A stretch of DNA of 64,000 bases, from positions 1-64,000 of the forward strand of contig JAOAHO010000002.1 in NCBI GenBank assembly GCA_026415195.1, given 5' to 3'. The notes under the pieces are model-generated. The model did not search any database and was not told the DNA's origin. It saw only the letters and a program-made list of their open reading frames with translations. This document shows, in pieces, positions 1-7,409 of this stretch (its first letter is position 1; each line of letters opens with the position of its first letter). The DNA is from Bacteroidia bacterium. GTDB taxonomy: Bacteria > Bacteroidota > Bacteroidia > B-17B0 > Aurantibacillaceae. The translations under genes were made by a program, and so were the position numbers.

Positions 1-1009
1 GTGGTATACTTACCGTTGGTGTTTTATAAACATTTAAGGTGAATACGGTTTGTGCGGACCCTGTTATGCTTCCGCAGGTTCGGGTAGCCACACAAGTAAG
101 CGTTACGGGCCCGAATTCATTGATGCCGGGTGTATATTGATTGATATTATTGGTAGTAACGTTTGCAGCAAAAGTTCCTTGCCCTCCCGACCATGTAATT
201 TGATTGTAAGTTCCGTTTAAAACATTCGCGGTTAGTGTAACAACGGAAGAAGCGCAAAGCGTATTACTTGAAATTGCCACAGAAACCTGCATCGGAGTAT
301 ATGGTGCATTGCACCCTATATTCGTATAAGTGGGGTTTCCGGCAATATCATATTCCACGGCCCCTCCATCAAAAAGATTTGAACTGTAACTTTGATTTAC
401 CGAATAAGATATCCCCGCTGTGCTTGTCAGATAACCGGGAATATAACTTACCGACCCGGTACAAGACGGGCTACCGGTAACGGTGAAATTTGTGATACGA
501 GGTGTTAAAGAAGAAGTTGCATTCGCATTGGCATAATGCCCCTGAAAATTTCCCGGATTTTGAAAAATAACATAAAGCGTATCTTGCAAGTTAGCAAAAG
601 AATTTGCAGTAACACACATATCCGTAGATAAAATAAACAAAACATCCCTGTTTGGAGGTAAAATTCCCCCTATGGGTTCCAATAATTTTCCACAACCCAT
701 CACGCTGGCCTGTAAGGAATTGACAATTGCCGAAGTGGTGGCATTAGGAAAAACTATACCTAAAAAATTATTATTCGGCCAATCAAAAATCATGTTTGAA
801 ATAGAAATGCTTTGGGTTCCGGTTCTTAATAAAAGCATTTCATTTTTTCCCTCACAGGAACATGCAGGAGATAATGAATTGGTACATCCTCCTCCCGGTA
901 CACAGGCATCCACCAAAATTCTTTTTATCCACAAACATTGGGAATAAGTAGCTTGCATTAAAGCAAAAAAAAGAAACAAACTCAAAAAATAACCTTTAAC
1001 TTCTCTCAT
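1..1009 (-). CDS. Exported cell-surface protein, 3' end cut off by the window edge
   Basis: An open frame runs leftward from an ATG at 1009 and leaves the window still open, showing 336 codons. It begins with a signal peptide (MREVKGYFLSLFLFFALMQA, then TYSQ), so the product is exported. The visible part is rich in Thr, Ser, Asn and Gly with scattered Cys and has a repeated beta-sandwich look, including a segment near residues 245-330 that resembles PKD or Ig-like adhesion modules. In this phylum such architecture usually ends in a type IX sorting domain, but that end is outside the window, so T9SS export is inference. No catalytic motif is visible. It diverges from the DUF4412 gene at 1150, leaving 140 bases for two promoters. 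Confidence is high for a real exported protein, low for function. Confidence 0.8.
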   Translation of the reverse strand, partial: MREVKGYFLSLFLFFALMQATYSQCLWIKRILVDACVPGGGCTNSLSPACSCEGKNEMLLLRTGTQSISISNMIFDWPNNNFLGIVFPNATTSAIVNSLQASVMGCGKLLEPIGGILPPNRDVLFILSTDMCVTANSFANLQDTLYVIFQNPGNFQGHYANANATSSLTPRITNFTVTGSPSCTGSVSYIPGYLTSTAGISYSVNQSYSSNLFDGGAVEYDIAGNPTYTNIGCNAPYTPMQVSVAISSNTLCASSVVTLTANVLNGTYNQITWSGGQGTFAANVTTNNINQYTPGINEFGPVTLTCVATRTCGSITGSAQTVFTLNVYKTPTVSIP

Positions 1010-1115
1010 ATCAAACAGTAAATTTAAAACAAACGGAAAAAAAACCATGTAAATTCATTGTAAATTCTTTTAATTTTTTTGTTAAATTTTAACACGTTAA
1101 ATCACAAATAGGCAC

Positions 1116-1123
1116 TAATTTTG
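1116..1123 (+). promoter_or_regulatory. -7 box of the DUF4412 gene
   Basis: TAATTTTG matches the Bacteroidota -7 consensus TAnnTTTG and ends 26 bases before the ATG at 1150. No TTG lies at the usual distance upstream, so only half of the promoter is supported. Confidence 0.4.
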
Positions 1124-1149
1124 AGTGAATAATAAACAAAATAAACTCT

Positions 1150-1878
1150 ATGAAAAGGATTGTATTATTAACCATATTGATTTTGGCAACAAAGGCCTTT
1201 TTTTCTCAAAATCAATATACCATTCGTAGCTCCGTAAAAGTTGAGGGGCTTCCCGATGAATATGCCGGCTTTGCCGAAAGTGAAAAAACCGTTTACATGA
1301 AAGGTAACAAAGTCAAAACCGAAACGGTTAACATGATGTCGTCCACCACTGAATTTTTCGACGGAGCAAAAGTTACCGTATTGATGGAACAAATGGGCAA
1401 TAAATTAGGCTGGTCCGATACTCCGGAAAATATTGAAAAAGCGAATACATCAAAAGACAAAAAAGAAGAACCAAAGCCCAAAATTGAAAAAACCAACGAG
1501 ACCAAAATGATTGCCGGGCATGAGTGCGTGAAATACATAATCACCATACCTGCTCCAAAAAATGAAAAAAGCAAACAGGCGTCTCCTCCCAAAGATATGG
1601 TGGTAATTGCATGGATTAACGATAAAATTCAAGCCCCAAAATCCTATGCTATGGCTCGCCGTGGGGGCAACCTGGGATCGGATGAAATTAAGGGCTATCC
1701 GTTCCAATCCGAATTTGAAATGGATGCTCAGGGGCAAAAAATAAAATTTATTGAAACCGTTACGGAAGTATCCACTGACTTTATACCTGATAATGTGTTT
1801 GTCCCCAACACAGATGGATATAATATCAAAAGCTTTAAAGAATTCATCGAATCTGCCAAAAACGAAGGTAAAGAATAG
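1150..1878 (+). CDS. DUF4412-like exported protein
   Basis: A 242-residue protein with a signal peptide that probably ends after Phe-Phe-Ser (mature start near Gln20). The body fits the DUF4412 family of Bacteroidota: an N-terminal beta region with a 'VYMKGNKVKTE' strand, then the marker 'KMIAGHECVKYIITI' near residues 120-134 and a C-terminal half with 'FIETVTEVS'. The insert near residues 97-117 is highly charged (Lys/Glu) and looks disordered. The family has no established biochemical role; periplasmic or outer-membrane location is inferred from the signal peptide. A hairpin terminator follows directly. The gene is monocistronic by context, diverging from the edge gene and converging with the gene at 1895-2476. 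Confidence 0.8.
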   Translation: MKRIVLLTILILATKAFFSQNQYTIRSSVKVEGLPDEYAGFAESEKTVYMKGNKVKTETVNMMSSTTEFFDGAKVTVLMEQMGNKLGWSDTPENIEKANTSKDKKEEPKPKIEKTNETKMIAGHECVKYIITIPAPKNEKSKQASPPKDMVVIAWINDKIQAPKSYAMARRGGNLGSDEIKGYPFQSEFEMDAQGQKIKFIETVTEVSTDFIPDNVFVPNTDGYNIKSFKEFIESAKNEGKE

Positions 1879-1894
1879 AATTATTCTCACGAAT

Positions 1895-2476
1895 TTATGC
1901 CCGGCTTTCCGGGCTTTTTTTATGCTCAGAATTTATTCTCCGATTTATCATTTTTGAGGCCTTAAGCGCCTCATCATTACTTAATTGATATCCGAATAAA
2001 ATTTTCTTTGGCCCTGCCGAAATTTCCATACGTTCTTTCCCGATGTGCCAATAGGAAGTGGTAAAAAAATCCGACCATTTTTTTTCATCTAAGGGTATAA
2101 CTTTGCATTCACCGATCAAATTCAAATCCAGATACACTTTTTTTACCTTAAAAAAAATTCTTTTTTCATACATCAGCCGGCCTTTCTCTGCCACCAAGAC
2201 CTCTTTTCCCCATTTTCTCCAATGAAAAACCCTAACCGCCATCCATTCAAAATATATCCAAAAGAAAAAATAAATAAATGAAAAAATCTTGTATTTTTTA
2301 TCGGGCATATAAACCGATTGTAACATGATATATATCCCGGCCACCGTCCACGCCAACAGCCAGAAAAACAGCAAATACATATATAGCGTATTCCGATAGG
2401 GAATGATGGCCATAACAAACTTTTTTTCACTTTCGCTGTAACTTATTCGTTCCGATATAAATTTCAATTCATTCAT
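1895..2476 (-). CDS. Two-helix membrane protein of unknown function
   Basis: A 193-residue protein, started here at the ATG at 2476 rather than a TTG two codons upstream. Two hydrophobic helices lie near residues 30-52 and 63-85, followed by a basic segment and about 100 soluble residues of mixed beta and alpha character. The layout (paired helices, then a PH-like beta domain with 'KERMEISAGPKKILFGYQLS') recalls bacterial membrane proteins of the YcxB or PH type, but I do not recognise a defined family. The protein at 9783-10220 has the same layout and may be a distant relative. The last codons overlap the terminator of the convergent DUF4412 gene. Upstream is aroQ, same strand, 104 bases away. 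Function unknown. Confidence 0.7.
   Translation of the reverse strand: MNELKFISERISYSESEKKFVMAIIPYRNTLYMYLLFFWLLAWTVAGIYIMLQSVYMPDKKYKIFSFIYFFFWIYFEWMAVRVFHWRKWGKEVLVAEKGRLMYEKRIFFKVKKVYLDLNLIGECKVIPLDEKKWSDFFTTSYWHIGKERMEISAGPKKILFGYQLSNDEALKASKMINRRINSEHKKSPESRA
1897..1921 (+). terminator. Rho-independent terminator of the DUF4412 gene
   Basis: Stem GCCCGG (1899-1904) pairs with CCGGGC (1909-1914) around loop CTTT, followed by a run of seven T. It lies inside the last codons of the convergent gene 1895-2476. On the other strand no T run follows, so it should work for the plus strand only. Confidence 0.8.
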
Positions 2477-2580
2477 ATTCAATCCTTTTTCAAAATATTA
2501 CGGACTTTCTGAATTTCCTGTTATGAAATTGGATTATTGATCTTCTTTTGTAATTTAAAATACGGCCACGAGCATAAAAT

Positions 2581-3027
2581 TTACAACTCCCCGATTTCCC
2601 CCAACAAATAGTGAATGGCCAATTCATATGATTTAAGGCCGAACCCGGCAATAAAGCCACCGGCGGCAGAGGCCGTAATCAATACCTGGCGGTATTCTTC
2701 TCGTGAAAAAATTTTACTGATATGCACCTCCACCACCGGCACTTTCACCGCCCTGATGGCATCGGCAATGGCCACAGAGGTGTGCGAGTACCCCCCCGGG
2801 TTTATGACAATCCCTTTGCATTTACCGGACATGTCATGTAAGGCATCGATCAGAATGCCTTCCACGTTGCTTTGCAAATATTCAAAATGCACATTTTTAT
2901 ATTTTTTTTTCAGTCGGGCCAGATAATCAGGAAAAGGTATTTCCCCGTAAATTTTCCTCTCCCGTTTTCCCAACAGGTTAAGGTTTGGTCCGTTGATAAT
3001 CCCAATCTTCGGCTTTGATGCTTTCAT
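2581..3027 (-). CDS. aroQ: Type II 3-dehydroquinate dehydratase
   Basis: Converts 3-dehydroquinate to 3-dehydroshikimate, the third step of the shikimate pathway, as a small cytoplasmic dodecameric enzyme. The 148 residues match the family's usual length. Visible motifs are 'IINGPNLNLLGKRE' at the N-terminus, the catalytic Tyr in 'KIYGE', 'NPGGYSHTSVAIADAI' with the active-site Asn and His, and 'EVHISKIFSREEYR' with the second His and the Arg. The ATG at 3027 is chosen over a TTG at 3036: it leaves a TAACTTTG -7 box ending six bases upstream, whereas the TTG overlaps that box. It is divergent from xerD. No other aromatic amino acid gene is nearby. Confidence 0.95.
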   Translation of the reverse strand: MKASKPKIGIINGPNLNLLGKRERKIYGEIPFPDYLARLKKKYKNVHFEYLQSNVEGILIDALHDMSGKCKGIVINPGGYSHTSVAIADAIRAVKVPVVEVHISKIFSREEYRQVLITASAAGGFIAGFGLKSYELAIHYLLGEIGEL

Positions 3028-3033
3028 GATAAA

Positions 3034-3041
3034 CAAAGTTA
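3034..3041 (-). promoter_or_regulatory. -7 box close to the aroQ start
   Basis: TAACTTTG on the minus strand ends six bases before the aroQ ATG, implying a transcript with almost no leader. No clear -33 TTG is visible at the normal distance. Confidence 0.45.
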
Positions 3042-3104
3042 TGTAAATTTTGGGGCTTCCCAGCCATAGGCGGATTTGCTGAATTGTAGTATATTTCAGT
3101 GAAA

Positions 3105-4010
3105 ATGGAGGACACGTCGTGGATAGGAAATTTCAGGGCCTATTTACTGCTGGAAAAAGGATATTCCGAAAACACGGTAAATGCTTATACGCGTGATTTA
3201 AAAAAATTTCTTTCATTTTTAGTTAAAGAAAAAATTTCTTCTCCCCTGACGGCCACCTCCTCCGACCTGGAGTATTTTTCCCAAATGCTTGGAAAGGCCT
3301 ATTCCCCGAACGCCCAAGCAAGGATTCTATCGGGAGTGGGGGCTTTTTACCAATACTTGCTGTTGACGAATCAAATCACCCACAACCCCACCGAATTGCT
3401 TGAATTTCCAAAACAAAGCCGGCCTCTTCCCGAAGTGCTGGAAGTACGGGAAATTGAACAAATGATAGCCGCCATCGACCTTAGCAGGCCCGATGGCCAC
3501 CGAAACCTGGCCATGGTGGAAGTACTTTACGGTTGCGGCCTCAGAGTGTCGGAACTTTGTGATTTGTTAATCTCCGACATAATACAGGAAGAAGGGCTGT
3601 TAAAGGTTACGGGAAAAGGGCGTAAGCAACGGCTTGTTCCCATCGGAAAGCATGCCCTGAATGCCCTGCGGCTTTGGATAACAGAGTCGCGCCCGCATTT
3701 TCAGGTTAAGAAAGGTTATGAAAGCGTGGTATTTCTTAACAGAAGGGGAACTAAAATCAGCCGTGTCATGGTATTTTATGTGCTGAAAGGGCTGGCGGAA
3801 AGAGCGGGTATCAAAAAAAACATCTATCCGCATATCCTTCGCCACAGCTTTGCCACCCACATGGTACAGGGCGGCGCCGACCTTCGGATGGTACAGGAAA
3901 TGCTGGGGCACAGCAGCATCACAACAACCGAAATCTATTCCCACCTCGACAGAAGCTTCCTGCATGAAACCTTACTGTCCTATCATCCCCGCAACAAAAA
4001 ACAATCATAA
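3105..4010 (+). CDS. xerD: Site-specific tyrosine recombinase, XerD type
   Basis: A 301-residue tyrosine recombinase with an N-terminal SAM-like core-binding domain (residues 5-90) and a C-terminal catalytic domain. All catalytic residues are present: Arg147 in 'CGLRVSELCDL', Lys171 in 'GKGRKQRLVPIG', His243 and Arg246 in 'HILRHSFATH', His269 in 'LGHSSITTTEIY' and the nucleophile Tyr278. The length and lack of inserts fit the chromosomal Xer family, which resolves chromosome dimers at dif with FtsK, rather than an integron or phage integrase. Xer versus a close paralogue cannot be settled here. The ATG at 3105 is preferred over an in-frame GTG at 3099. ispH follows 23 bases downstream with its own possible -7 box. 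Confidence 0.92.
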   Translation: MEDTSWIGNFRAYLLLEKGYSENTVNAYTRDLKKFLSFLVKEKISSPLTATSSDLEYFSQMLGKAYSPNAQARILSGVGAFYQYLLLTNQITHNPTELLEFPKQSRPLPEVLEVREIEQMIAAIDLSRPDGHRNLAMVEVLYGCGLRVSELCDLLISDIIQEEGLLKVTGKGRKQRLVPIGKHALNALRLWITESRPHFQVKKGYESVVFLNRRGTKISRVMVFYVLKGLAERAGIKKNIYPHILRHSFATHMVQGGADLRMVQEMLGHSSITTTEIYSHLDRSFLHETLLSYHPRNKKQS

Positions 4011-4014
4011 ATGT

Positions 4015-4022
4015 TAACTTTG
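4015..4022 (+). promoter_or_regulatory. -7 box upstream of ispH
   Basis: TAACTTTG ends 11 bases before the ispH ATG, in the short gap after xerD. It suggests separate transcription of ispH-yhhQ. No good -33 element is seen. Confidence 0.4.
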
Positions 4023-4033
4023 CTTCACTTGGC

Positions 4034-5245
4034 ATGAAAAATTTTAACGTACCGGAATTCTACCGCAGCCCCCTTATTCATAAAGTCCGTCAGTTTCAAA
4101 AAGAACGCGACCCCAAGCGAAAAGACACTTTGCCTGCCCTGCTTCGGTTGGACGATCTGGAATTTATCCTGCCTCGCCACTTCGGGTTTTGCTACGGTGT
4201 GGAAAATGCCATCGACATTGCATTTAGCGCCGTGGAGGAAAACAAAGGCAAAAGAGTTTTTTTACTGTCGCAAATGATTCACAATCCCGGAGTAAACCAA
4301 GACCTTCAAAACCATGGCGTAAGATTTCTACAAGATACCGACGGAAAGCCATTGTTCAATTTGGATGAACTTGTCTCAGAAGACGTGGTTATCATCCCTG
4401 CATTCGGAGCGCCGGTTCAAACTTTGGAAAAATTAAAGAATAAAGGAGTTGACATTTTAAAATACAATACCACCTGCCCCTTTGTGGAACGCGTGTGGAA
4501 AAAAGCCGAACAAATCGGCAAGTCCGATTGCACCATCGTGGTGCACGGAAAATATTCCCATGAAGAAACACGCTCCACTTTCAGCCGTGTGGTGCAATAT
4601 GCCCCTGCTGCCATTATCGTGCTGAACATGGAAGAAGCCCAAAGATTGGAACCCTATATCATGCTCCAAAAATCACAGGAAGAATTTGAATCGGAATTTA
4701 AAGGCAAATTCTCTAAGGGGTTCGATATTCACCGTCATTTTCAAAAATTAGGCGTGGTGAACCAAACCACCATGCTGGCTTCCGAGACCCAGGAAATTGC
4801 CGACTATTTCCGCCGGCTGATGATAAAAAAATTCGGTGAATCAGAGATTTTATCACACTTTTCCGACACACGCGATACACTTTGTTATGCCACGCATGAA
4901 AATCAGGAAGCCACGCTTCAGTTACTGAATGTTCAGGCCGATATGGCCATCGTGGCCGGAGGATATAACAGCAGCAACACCACGCACCTGGCAGAACTCC
5001 TTGAAAAAAAATTTCCGGTTTATTTTGTTGCTGACTCACAAAGCATACATAATGATTACATCGAGTGCTTTGACCTTGGAAAACAAGGTATCATACAAAA
5101 ACCATGGAATAGCCGAAGCGTGAAACGCATTATCATAACAGGCGGCGCCAGTTGCCCGGATGCCCTGCTCGACCGCATCATCCATAAAATCTGGCAAATC
5201 CGAGGAAACCCAACTATGCCCGAACCCTTCATTGGCCTTGCCTGA
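4034..5245 (+). CDS. ispH: 4-hydroxy-3-methylbut-2-enyl diphosphate reductase
   Basis: The last enzyme of the MEP pathway, reducing HMBPP to IPP and DMAPP with a 4Fe-4S cluster. The three cluster ligands appear as Cys53 (FGFCYGVENAI), Cys148 (TTCPFVERVWKKA) and Cys374 (GGASCPDALLDRI). Also visible are 'HNPGVNQDLQNHG', 'VHGKYSHEETRS', 'VNQTTMLASETQEI' and 'AGGYNSSNTTHL'. At 403 residues it is the long form known from cyanobacteria, plastids and some Bacteroidota, not the roughly 315-residue E. coli form. The extra length is N-terminal and in the middle (about residues 190-240). Its stop overlaps the ATG of the next gene (TGATG), so the two are translationally coupled. It shows that isoprenoids are made by the MEP route here. 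Confidence 0.95.
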   Translation: MKNFNVPEFYRSPLIHKVRQFQKERDPKRKDTLPALLRLDDLEFILPRHFGFCYGVENAIDIAFSAVEENKGKRVFLLSQMIHNPGVNQDLQNHGVRFLQDTDGKPLFNLDELVSEDVVIIPAFGAPVQTLEKLKNKGVDILKYNTTCPFVERVWKKAEQIGKSDCTIVVHGKYSHEETRSTFSRVVQYAPAAIIVLNMEEAQRLEPYIMLQKSQEEFESEFKGKFSKGFDIHRHFQKLGVVNQTTMLASETQEIADYFRRLMIKKFGESEILSHFSDTRDTLCYATHENQEATLQLLNVQADMAIVAGGYNSSNTTHLAELLEKKFPVYFVADSQSIHNDYIECFDLGKQGIIQKPWNSRSVKRIIITGGASCPDALLDRIIHKIWQIRGNPTMPEPFIGLA

Positions 5246-5898
5246 TGGATATTAAAAAAAGAAAAGATTTTATTTTTATACTTCTTTCGGGCTTTTTCAT
5301 TACCAATGCCGTGGTGGCCGAGCTCATCGGCGGCAAACTCATTCGTTTTTTCGGCCTCTTCACGCAGAGCATCGGTATTATTCTGTGGCCGGTGGTATTC
5401 CTTCTGACCGATATCATGAATGAACATTTCGGAAAAGTGGGCGTCAGGAGGTTAACCTATATTACGGTTATTTTGATTGTTTATGTGTATATCATCCTTA
5501 CAGCCGGCTTGCATATCCCGGCCGTTCCATTCAGCCCCGTATCGGATGAGCAGTTCAGCGCCGTTTTCGGGCAAAGCCAATGGATTATCGTGGGGAGCAT
5601 TACGGCATTTCTCATTTCTCAACTGGCAGATATTTACATGTTTTGGGTGATACGAAATTTCACAGGAGGTAAATGGATTTGGATGAGGGCAACGGGAAGT
5701 ACCGTCGTCAGCCAACTGATTGATACCTTTGTAGTACAATTTATTGCCTTTGTGGTTCCCGGGAAATGGGCTTTTAATGAATTTCTTTCCAATGCTTCCA
5801 TGGGATATATTTTTAAATTGATTACGGCTGCTTTACTGATTCCATTTATTTACATAGGACATCATGTTATCAAAAGATTGTTAAAAAATCCGCATTAA
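5245..5898 (+). CDS. yhhQ: Queuosine precursor transporter (YhhQ family, DUF165)
   Basis: A 217-residue inner-membrane protein with about six hydrophobic helices. It matches the YhhQ/DUF165 family, which imports queuosine precursors such as preQ0 or preQ1 for tRNA modification. Family signatures are 'LWPVVFLLTDIMNEHFGK' near residues 50-67, with its acidic/Asn cluster in a membrane segment, and 'ATGSTVVSQLIDTFVVQF' near residues 149-166. The start codon shares a base with the ispH stop. No preQ1 riboswitch precedes it, as expected for a second gene in an operon. No que genes are nearby, so the precise substrate is inferred from the family. Confidence 0.9.
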   Translation: MDIKKRKDFIFILLSGFFITNAVVAELIGGKLIRFFGLFTQSIGIILWPVVFLLTDIMNEHFGKVGVRRLTYITVILIVYVYIILTAGLHIPAVPFSPVSDEQFSAVFGQSQWIIVGSITAFLISQLADIYMFWVIRNFTGGKWIWMRATGSTVVSQLIDTFVVQFIAFVVPGKWAFNEFLSNASMGYIFKLITAALLIPFIYIGHHVIKRLLKNPH

Positions 5899-5924
5899 TT
5901 GTAAAGAATATTATAAAAAAATTA

Positions 5925-5932
5925 TAACTTTG
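5925..5932 (+). promoter_or_regulatory. -7 box abutting the TTG start at 5938
   Basis: TAACTTTG ends five bases before the TTG start codon. A TTG at 5899-5901 lies 23 bases upstream, slightly longer than the ideal spacing. The expected transcription start falls at or next to the start codon. Confidence 0.45.
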
Positions 5933-5937
5933 AAGTA

Positions 5938-6285
5938 TTGAAAAATTCCAGGCAGATACTAATAGTTTTTCTTATTTTAAGTTTTGTCTTTAGTCAGGGG
6001 GTATTGTTTTTTGAAATTAAAAAAGACCTGAAAGAGAATTTTTACTCTTTTACTGATCATTGCGAAGAGGACGAAAATTGTTGTCCCGATAATGAAAAGG
6101 AATGCTGTACTGATGGCTGTACCTGTGTTCCGCACTCTTGTTCCCTGTCTGCAGCGCTGTGTTATCTTCCCAACCCATTAAACATTAATTTTGTTTTCGA
6201 TAAGCAATCGGAATACCTCTCCCTTTCTGACAATTATTCTTTCATCTTTAACGACGACTTTTTTCATCCTCCGGCAAGAATTTGA
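5938..6285 (+). CDS. Small exported cysteine-rich protein
   Basis: A 115-residue product starting at TTG. No ATG is available upstream of the signal peptide (residues 1-20, 'QILIVFLILSFVFSQG'). The mature part has nine Cys within about 40 residues, in a dense acidic cluster near 42-80 (HC, NCC, ECC, GC, TC, SC, LC), then a Cys-free tail that ends in 'FFHPPARI'. Short exported proteins ending in a similar His-Pro-Pro or Gln-Pro-Pro tail occur beside metal-efflux genes in Bacteroidota, so a metal or thiol-related role is a reasonable inference, not a demonstrated one. It lies 67 bases upstream of another Cys-rich exported protein. I cannot assign a family. Confidence 0.7.
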   Translation: MKNSRQILIVFLILSFVFSQGVLFFEIKKDLKENFYSFTDHCEEDENCCPDNEKECCTDGCTCVPHSCSLSAALCYLPNPLNINFVFDKQSEYLSLSDNYSFIFNDDFFHPPARI

Positions 6286-6352
6286 ATTTAAGTTTTAATA
6301 TCCGATTTCTAATTCAATACAAAAAATTTATTAACCCCAAAAAAAACAAACC

Positions 6353-6574
6353 ATGAAAACATTCATTTCCATGCTTGCAGGGGCATTTATTCTGTTATCC
6401 TGCTCAAACAAATCAGACATTCCCCCTTGCTGTGCCAAAGCAGGTTGCGGGGAAGAGTGCATAGCCGAGTGCAAAAAAAACAACTGCACCGATGAAAACT
6501 GTTGTGCCAATTGCGCTACGGAAGGGTGCAAAGGGCCGGCTTGTATGAAGAAAAAAGAAGAAGCAAACTCTTAA
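6353..6574 (+). CDS. Metallothionein-like cysteine-rich lipoprotein
   Basis: A 73-residue lipoprotein with lipobox Leu-Leu-Ser-Cys17. The mature 57 residues contain 12 Cys including the lipidated one, spaced as CC, GC, EC, EC, NC, CC, NC, GC, AC, with many Lys and Glu between. Such Cys density is typical of metal-binding peptides such as metallothioneins. In the periplasm or outer membrane it could bind Cu, Zn or Cd, or form disulfides; neither is shown. It is probably co-transcribed with the cysteine-rich gene at 5938, since no promoter is visible between them and a strong terminator follows. I know no named family for it. Confidence 0.75.
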   Translation: MKTFISMLAGAFILLSCSNKSDIPPCCAKAGCGEECIAECKKNNCTDENCCANCATEGCKGPACMKKKEEANS

Positions 6575-6595
6575 TTTCCTGCACACTAATTCAAC

Positions 6596-6624
6596 AGCCC
6601 TTCCAAATGGAAGGGCTTTTTTAT
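6596..6624 (+). terminator. Rho-independent terminator after the Cys-rich pair
   Basis: AGCCCTTCC (6596-6604) pairs with GGAAGGGCT (6609-6617) around loop AAAT, followed by a T-rich tract. It separates the Cys-rich genes from the TerC gene. Confidence 0.9.
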
Positions 6625-6644
6625 TTTTGTCTTAAAAAAACGAT

Positions 6645-7394
6645 ATGGATATTTTAATTTCTTTTCTTCCGCTTTTGGTGATGGAAATACTTTTAGGAAT
6701 AGATAATGTGATTTTCATATCCATTGTATTGTCGCGCCTTTCAAAAAAAGAAAGCCGAAAAGCATCCCGAATTTGGATGCTGGCCGGGGTAGGGATGCGC
6801 ATGGTTATGCTTTTTGTTTTAATGTATTTAGTGGGAATTGAAAAAGAGTTATTCAGGTTTGATCAATGGAACTATGCATTGAGTTTGAAAGATATCATCT
6901 TGTTCGGAGGGGGGATGTTTTTACTGGTGAACAGCACCCTGGAAATTCACAACAAATTGGAAGGTGCAAATGAAAAAGGTGAACAGGCCGGACAATCACT
7001 GAAGAAAGGTTTTGCCTCCGTAATGTTTCAGCTTTTGATGATCGACTTTGTATTCAGTATTGATGGCGTAATTACTGCTATCGGTATGGCCCGGCATATT
7101 CTACCCATGTTTTTGGCTATTGCCGTAAGCATGGCCATCATGTTCATATATGCGCCAAAAATTTCCGTGTTTATTGAAAAGCATCCCACTTTTAAAATAC
7201 TGGCCCTTTCCTTTTTGGTCTTAATAGCCGTTTTGTTGATTGTAGAGGGAGTCCATATTGAAAAAATCCACATCCCAAAAGGTTACATCTATTTTGCCAT
7301 GGCATTCAGTTTTACGGTAGAAATGCTCAATTTGAAAATCAGAAAAAAAAGAAACCCGGTGGAACTCAGGAAAGACAGCCCCACCGGGGATTAA
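6645..7394 (+). CDS. TerC family integral membrane protein
   Basis: A 249-residue inner-membrane protein with seven or so hydrophobic helices. It has the TerC/Alx signatures: 'MEILLGIDNVIFISIVLSRL' near residues 13-32, with acidic residues in the first helix, and the mirrored repeat 'DFVFSIDGVITAIGMA' near residues 135-150. The symmetric acidic repeats are the core of the family. Characterised members (Alx, MntP-like TerC proteins) export manganese or supply metals to exported enzymes; tellurite resistance is a historical label. Substrate here is unknown. It comes directly after a terminator and a pair of cysteine-rich exported proteins, a suggestive metal-related context. It converges with the M43 protease gene, 15 bases apart. 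Confidence 0.88.
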   Translation: MDILISFLPLLVMEILLGIDNVIFISIVLSRLSKKESRKASRIWMLAGVGMRMVMLFVLMYLVGIEKELFRFDQWNYALSLKDIILFGGGMFLLVNSTLEIHNKLEGANEKGEQAGQSLKKGFASVMFQLLMIDFVFSIDGVITAIGMARHILPMFLAIAVSMAIMFIYAPKISVFIEKHPTFKILALSFLVLIAVLLIVEGVHIEKIHIPKGYIYFAMAFSFTVEMLNLKIRKKRNPVELRKDSPTGD

Positions 7395-7409
7395 TTTATT
7401 GTTAAAATA

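Noticed and set aside
268-947. Two plus-strand ORFs (268-480, 672-947)
   Set aside because: They lie opposite the minus-strand frame of the truncated surface protein, which is open for 336 codons with a signal peptide.
3105-4010. Integrase of a mobile element
   Set aside because: Length, motifs and lack of att-like repeats or cargo fit chromosomal Xer recombinase.
5245-5898. preQ1 riboswitch ahead of the queuosine transporter
   Set aside because: The start codon overlaps the ispH stop; no leader exists for a riboswitch.
6645-7394. Tellurite-resistance cluster
   Set aside because: TerC alone, without terA, terB, terD, terE or terZ, does not indicate tellurite resistance. The TerB-like part in the 55425 protein is a domain on another protein.
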